A DNA stretch of 9,899 nucleotides, from contig RFNJ01000070.1 of the NCBI GenBank assembly GCA_009927255.1, positions 1-9,899 on the forward strand, written 5' to 3'. The translations under genes were made by a program, and so were the position numbers. This stretch comes from Pseudomonadota bacterium (lineage in GTDB: Bacteria > Pseudomonadota > Alphaproteobacteria > UBA2136 > UBA6156). Below, one piece after another: positions 6,103-9,899 of this stretch. Position 1 is the stretch's first letter. Every line of letters begins with the position of its first letter. The notes under the pieces were generated by a model, which made no database searches, was not told the DNA's origin, and was given only the letters and a program-made list of their open reading frames with translations.

Positions 6103-8709
6103 ATGAATCCAAACAAAAAAACGATGCTAATCGACGCATCCCACCCCGAAGAAACCCGCGTGGTCATCCTCGATTCCCAAGGCCGCATCGACGATTTCGA
6201 AGCAGAAACCCAAGGCAAACAACAGCTTAAAGGCAACATCTACATCGGCCACGTGTCGCGGGTAGAACCTTCGCTGCAAGCTGCCTTCATCACCTACGGC
6301 GGAAACCGTAATGGTTTCCTTGCCTTCGGTGAAGTCCACCCCCAATTTTTTGCGGTGAAGGATAGCGAAAAGGCCGAATTGCTGGAAGAAATGGCCGCCC
6401 AAGCCGCCCGCCGCCGCGGCTTAGATCGAGAGGAAGAGGAAGCCGAAAGCCAAGGCCACACCCCCTCCCCCACCGAAACCACCGCCGCCAGCAGCGCAGA
6501 AGCCACCACAACCGAGGCCGTCAGCCCAGCTGCCGAGGCAACCGAAGCCACTGTGCAAGCCGAAAAACCCAGCAAAGGTAAAGCCAAGCAAGGCGGCCAA
6601 AAGCCACAGCGCCGCGCGCCAAAACGGGTCGAATCCCGTGCCCGCCCACAGCGGGTAGAAGCCAAAATCCCCGCAGCCGAAGCCGAAGCGGGTGAAGCAC
6701 ACATGGCCCAACAATCCTCTGAGCAATCAGCCGAGGCACCTAGCAAACCCACCGCCGAAGCCCAACCCGCCAGCCAAAACAACCACCGCCCCGCACGCCA
6801 CAGCGGCGGTAATCGCCACGGCAACCGCCCCCACGGCGGACGCGACAGCAATCGCGACAGTAGCCGCAGTAACGACGGTGGCCGCCACCTCCCCGCCATC
6901 CACCGCCGCTACCGCATTCAAGACGTGCTGAAAGAAGGCCAAAAAATCATGGTGCAAGTGGTGAAGGAAGAGCGCGGCAGCAAAGGCGCGGCGCTGACCA
7001 CCTACTTCTCCATGCCCGGCCGCTACACCGTGCTGATGCCCAACACCCCCTACGCCGGCGGCATCTCGCGCAAAATTACCGACCCCGAAGAGCGCCGCAC
7101 CCTGCGCGACACCTACGCGCAACTGAGCGTGCCCGACACCATGGGCCTCATCATCCGCACCGCAGGCGTAGGGCAGGAAATCGAGCATATCAAAACCGAC
7201 TACCAAAACCTCACCAACCTGTGGCAGCACGTGCAGGAAGAGTTCCAAAAAAACGACGATATCCAATGCATCCACGAAGATGGCTCGGTCATTGTCCGCG
7301 CCCTGCGCGACATGATTTCCGACGACATCGGCGACATCATCATCTCTGGCGCACGCGCCTACAAAATGGCCAAGGATTATGCCAAGAACCTTTCGCCGGA
7401 AGCTGCTAAACTGATCCGCCAACACAAAGAAGAAACCCCGCTGTTCAGCGAATATAAGGTGGAGCAAAAGCTTAATCACCTGCACCACACCCGCGTCACC
7501 TTGCCATCGGGTGGCTACCTGATTATCAACCCCACCGAGGCGTTGGTGTCAGTCGATATCAACTCGGGCCGCGCCACGCAGGAACGCAACATTGAAGAAA
7601 CCGCGCTGAAAACCAACCTTGAAGCCTGCGACGAACTGGCCCGCCAAATCCGCCTGCGTGACCTCGCCGGCCTAATTGTGGTGGACTTTATTGATATGGA
7701 AGACCACCGCAACGTGCGCAAGGTAGAAAACGCCATGCGCAAAGCCCTGCGTAAAGACCGCGCGCGTATCCAAACCGGCAACATTTCCGAATTCGGCCTG
7801 ATGGAAATTTCCCGCCAGCGCCTGCGCCCCAGCTTCGGTGAATCCCACTTCATCACCTGTCCTCACTGCCAAGGCAGCGGCACGGTGCACAGCCCGGCTA
7901 CCAGCGCGCTGATGGTGCTGCGCCGCCTAGAAGAAGCCGATATTAAAGGTGCCGACCGCATCATCATCACCAGCAGCACCAGCCTGGTGCTGTGGTTGCT
8001 GAACCACAAGCGCGACCTCATCCGCAGCCTCGAAGAACGCAACAAATACCAACTGCAATTCAAGGCGGATGACAGCCTGATTGACCCCGACCATAAGCTG
8101 GAACTCATCCGCATCAAGGCCGATGGCAGCGAATCCAAGCAAGTGATTGACGTCACCCTGCGTGAACAACCCGAACTCCCCCCCGAAAAACGCCAATATG
8201 GTAGCAATGGGGGTAACAATGGCGGCGGCGGCGGCTATCAGCGCAACGAACCTCGCCACGAATCACGTAGTGATTCTAGAACCGAATCGCGCAACGATTC
8301 CAAACCCGAGCCACGGAGCGAACCACGCCACGAGCCCCGCCCCACCAAACCCGAACCCGCCCGCGAAGAAGCCCCCGCTGAAAAGCCCAAAGCTGCGGCC
8401 AAGCCACAGCCAAAAGCCGAAGCGAAGCCCGAAGCTAAAGCTGAAAACAAACCAGCCCCCAAACCCAAGGCGGAAGCCAAGGACGAACCGCTGGCCGTGC
8501 AAAAAGTAGCGGTGGAAACCAAGGCCGAAACACCGGCCGCCCCTGCCACCCCGCGCAAAAGTTTTGCGCTTAAAAAACAGGTGGATACCGACGCCCCCGA
8601 CGCCCCACTGGCGGTAGAAAAACACAGCCAGAACGCCGATGACGCAGTCATCGCCGCCAAGCCCAAAAAGGCCCCCAAAAGCCTTATTTCGCGGCTGATT
8701 GGTAGCTAA
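6103..8709 (+). CDS. rne: Ribonuclease E (RNase E/G family endoribonuclease)
   Basis: Essential endoribonuclease that cuts A/U-rich single-stranded RNA in mRNA decay and rRNA/tRNA maturation and scaffolds the degradosome. The 868-aa protein starts with an RNase H-like part and the first half of the S1 domain (about 41-84, GNIYIGHVSRVEPSLQAAF). A 185-residue low-complexity insertion follows (about 85-268: acidic, then Ala/Glu/Thr-rich, then Arg/His/Gly/Asn-rich). S1 resumes at YRIQDVLKEGQKIMVQVVKE (270-289). The 5'-sensor and DNase I-like region carries the magnesium ligands VDINSGR (Asp485) and VVDFIDM (Asp528). The zinc-link CPHC (Cys586, Cys589) with GSG comes next, then the small domain to about 690. 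From 695 to 868 there is a disordered Gly-, then Ser/Arg/Glu-, then Ala/Lys/Pro-rich tail. The ATG has AGGAG 8 nt upstream. All catalytic residues are present; the end KSLISRLIGS lacks the Trp-rich PNPase-binding end known from Caulobacter. Confidence 0.97.
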   Translation: MNPNKKTMLIDASHPEETRVVILDSQGRIDDFEAETQGKQQLKGNIYIGHVSRVEPSLQAAFITYGGNRNGFLAFGEVHPQFFAVKDSEKAELLEEMAAQAARRRGLDREEEEAESQGHTPSPTETTAASSAEATTTEAVSPAAEATEATVQAEKPSKGKAKQGGQKPQRRAPKRVESRARPQRVEAKIPAAEAEAGEAHMAQQSSEQSAEAPSKPTAEAQPASQNNHRPARHSGGNRHGNRPHGGRDSNRDSSRSNDGGRHLPAIHRRYRIQDVLKEGQKIMVQVVKEERGSKGAALTTYFSMPGRYTVLMPNTPYAGGISRKITDPEERRTLRDTYAQLSVPDTMGLIIRTAGVGQEIEHIKTDYQNLTNLWQHVQEEFQKNDDIQCIHEDGSVIVRALRDMISDDIGDIIISGARAYKMAKDYAKNLSPEAAKLIRQHKEETPLFSEYKVEQKLNHLHHTRVTLPSGGYLIINPTEALVSVDINSGRATQERNIEETALKTNLEACDELARQIRLRDLAGLIVVDFIDMEDHRNVRKVENAMRKALRKDRARIQTGNISEFGLMEISRQRLRPSFGESHFITCPHCQGSGTVHSPATSALMVLRRLEEADIKGADRIIITSSTSLVLWLLNHKRDLIRSLEERNKYQLQFKADDSLIDPDHKLELIRIKADGSESKQVIDVTLREQPELPPEKRQYGSNGGNNGGGGGYQRNEPRHESRSDSRTESRNDSKPEPRSEPRHEPRPTKPEPAREEAPAEKPKAAAKPQPKAEAKPEAKAENKPAPKPKAEAKDEPLAVQKVAVETKAETPAAPATPRKSFALKKQVDTDAPDAPLAVEKHSQNADDAVIAAKPKKAPKSLISRLIGS

Positions 8710-8730
8710 TCTGCGGCCAAACCTTAACAC

Positions 8731-8759
8731 CCAACGGGCAGCGCCAAGCTGCCCGTTGG
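8731..8759 (+). terminator. Terminator-like hairpin downstream of rne
   Basis: A perfect 12-bp stem, CCAACGGGCAGC (8731-8742) and GCTGCCCGTTGG (8748-8759), has a 5-nt loop GCCAA and lies 21 nt after the rne stop. An outer CTTAAC (8723-8728)/GTTAAG (8766-8771) pairing could extend it. The following bases (CTTATGG) are not a proper U-tract, so it may be a weak terminator or an mRNA 3'-end stabiliser rather than a strong stop. Some read-through to the next gene is likely unless that gene has its own promoter. Confidence 0.6.
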
Positions 8760-8823
8760 CTTATGGTTAAGCGCTTGACGCCCCACCCAAAAACCGCCAC
8801 CATACCCTCAACAACAAGGCGAT

Positions 8824-9579
8824 ATGTCGCAACCCATGGCCACACCCACCAACCCCTTCACCACCTATCTTGAATTTTGCCAGCAAGCCAGCGCCAGCCT
8901 GTGGCAATCACCGGCAGCCTATTGGCAAACAGTGGCCAGCATTCAAGCTCTGCGCGGGCAATACCTTGCCCAGCTGGCCCAGCAGGCACCGCTGAATTGG
9001 CAAGCCTTGGCCCAGTGCAAATCGTGGCCGGAATATGTGGCCGAATGCACCAAACAATACGGCCAGCTGGCACTGCAAAACACCGCCCTGCACAACGCCA
9101 CCCAAGCCCACCGCATGGCGCTGTATGGCCAATGGCAAACATTGCTTCAAAGAAGCACATCACCTGCTAGCACATCAAAAACGGCTACAACCACCGCCAC
9201 CCAGCAGCCGCCCTATATTCCAGTCCCCATCAGCAAACCGCAGCCTACGCCCCAGCCTATTATTCAATCCCAACCGCAAACTCCGGCACCAACTCCTCTT
9301 ATCATCCCCAGCAACATCACCATGCTCATCCCCACCCCGCCTGCTGCCAGCAGCACAGCCGATAAACCCACCGCTAGCAACGTCACCCCCATCACCCAAC
9401 CAACACCCGAGCCTCAACAAGCCACCGGCACCACCGGCTTGCCGCTGTATCACTCCACCATCAGCCCAACGGCCAACAGCGTGATGCGCAGCAGCGCAGG
9501 CAGCACCATTGCCGCCGCCGCCAGCGCACGGCGCTCGGTGGTGGCGCGGCGCCAATCGGCCCGCCGCCGTCCACGCTAA
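8824..9579 (+). CDS. Phasin-like protein with Pro/Thr-rich linker and Arg-rich tail (function unknown)
   Basis: I do not recognise this 251-aa protein with certainty. Residues 11-110 are predicted helical and amphipathic, rich in Gln, Ala and Leu, with a pattern (LAQCKSWPEYVAECTKQYGQ) that resembles the phasin family of polyhydroxyalkanoate-granule proteins. Residues about 111-215 are a low-complexity Pro/Thr/Gln/Ser linker with no predicted fold. The last 16 residues (236-251, ARRQSARRRPR at the end) contain eight Arg, as in nucleic-acid-binding tails of some phasins such as PhaF. No signal peptide is seen. AAGG (8816-8819) gives a ribosome site 4 nt before the ATG at 8824; an in-frame ATG at 8836 is an alternative. 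It lies 114 nt after rne, behind a hairpin, and 8 nt before the M48 protease gene, so the latter two are probably cotranscribed. A helical scaffold unrelated to phasins is the main alternative. Confidence 0.75.
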   Translation: MSQPMATPTNPFTTYLEFCQQASASLWQSPAAYWQTVASIQALRGQYLAQLAQQAPLNWQALAQCKSWPEYVAECTKQYGQLALQNTALHNATQAHRMALYGQWQTLLQRSTSPASTSKTATTTATQQPPYIPVPISKPQPTPQPIIQSQPQTPAPTPLIIPSNITMLIPTPPAASSTADKPTASNVTPITQPTPEPQQATGTTGLPLYHSTISPTANSVMRSSAGSTIAAAASARRSVVARRQSARRRPR

Positions 9580-9587
9580 AGTTGCCA

Positions 9588-9899
9588 ATGCCCAGCCATC
9601 TGCGCGCACACATCCTCGCCTTGTTGGCCTTACTTATCAACATTTTGCCATGGACCACCCACGCACAGTCGCTGGTGCTGGATGAAGAATTTACCCAAGC
9701 CGCCACCGCCCTCACCGCCCCGCTGCGGCCCCACTTGGCGCCCAACACGCAGGTGCATTTTGTGGTGGTGGCCAGCCCGGATATCAATGCGTTTGTCACG
9801 GGTGAAAACATCATTTTCATCCACAGCGGACTGGTGGCCAAGGCCAAAAACGCCGCCGCGCTGCAAGGGGTTTTGGCGCACGAACTCGCCCACATTCAT
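9588..9899 (+). CDS. Secreted M48 family zinc metalloprotease (N-terminal part, truncated by window)
   Basis: The frame is open to the right edge, giving the first 104 residues. A signal peptide is clear: a short basic start, a hydrophobic core (about 9-21, ILALLALLINIL) and a likely cleavage after THA (about residue 26). The mature part begins with a helix and then carries NAFVTGENIIFIHSGLV (69-85) and LAHELAHIH (96-104). This is the M48 layout: a substrate-binding strand before the HExxH zinc site, with His98, Glu99 and His102 as the first two zinc ligands and the catalytic Glu. BepA/YfgC- and LoiP-type relatives act in the periplasm on misfolded outer-membrane proteins. The third zinc ligand and any TPR region lie outside the window. 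The ATG at 9588-9590 follows the previous stop by 8 nt with only a weak ribosome site (TAAAG); an in-frame TTG at 9582 is possible. Confidence 0.88.
   Translation, partial: MPSHLRAHILALLALLINILPWTTHAQSLVLDEEFTQAATALTAPLRPHLAPNTQVHFVVVASPDINAFVTGENIIFIHSGLVAKAKNAAALQGVLAHELAHIH

Noticed and set aside
6727..7488. A 253-codon open frame on the - strand antisense to rne
   Set aside because: It lies opposite conserved S1 and catalytic-domain codons of RNase E and shows only low-complexity Val/Ala/Gly sequence.
8775..8808. TTGACG (8775-8780) as the -35 of a promoter for the phasin-like gene
   Set aside because: The -35 is good, but no acceptable -10 is found at normal spacing; the closest, TACCCT at 8803-8808, is 22 nt away. 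A promoter of another type cannot be excluded.
9461..9895. A minus-strand open frame opposite the M48 protease start
   Set aside because: The + strand encodes a signal peptide and a HELAH zinc motif in a consistent frame; the minus-strand frame has no features.

Overview
The window looks like a chromosomal, housekeeping stretch of a moderately GC-rich Gram-negative bacterium, most likely an alphaproteobacterium. The grounds are a ribonuclease E gene divergent from an N-acetylmuramoyl-L-alanine amidase and penicillin-binding protein 1A pair (the neighbourhood I recall from Caulobacter and relatives), and an RNase E whose S1 domain is split by a long low-complexity insertion. I see no insertion sequence, phage gene, CRISPR array, tRNA or rRNA.

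Layout. Bases 2-163 (+) are the C-terminal end of an unrecognised membrane protein. A perfect 12-bp hairpin at 180-206 separates it from the convergent minus-strand operon, which reads from 5690 down to 226: a DppB/OppB-type permease, a DppC/OppC-type permease, a periplasmic AMIN + Amidase_3 amidase (amiC) and a class A penicillin-binding protein (mrcA). These four genes are packed tightly (2-nt gap, 4-nt ATGA overlap, 28-nt gap) and are probably one transcript. The 412-nt intergenic region 5691-6102 holds a good sigma70-like promoter pointing at rne and a leader of roughly 290 nt with several possible hairpins. One of these pairs exactly with the rne Shine-Dalgarno sequence. Then come rne (6103-8709, +), a hairpin (8731-8759), a phasin-like protein of unknown role with an arginine-rich tail (8824-9579, +), and the start of a secreted M48 zinc metalloprotease that runs off the window at its HELAH motif (9588-9899, +).

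How they fit together. The minus-strand operon joins peptidoglycan synthesis (PBP1A), peptidoglycan cleavage (AmiC) and the membrane half of a peptide importer. This suggests, but does not prove, that the importer handles wall-derived peptides. Its ATPases and binding protein are not in the window. The plus-strand genes are RNA turnover (RNase E), a possible coiled or granule-associated protein, and envelope proteolysis (M48).

The observations most worth checking are the SD-sequestering hairpin in the rne leader (possible autoregulation), the DppC-type permease lacking its first membrane helix and encoded beside cell-wall genes, the arginine-tailed phasin-like protein, and the strong C-over-G asymmetry of the + strand throughout the window, whichever strand codes.
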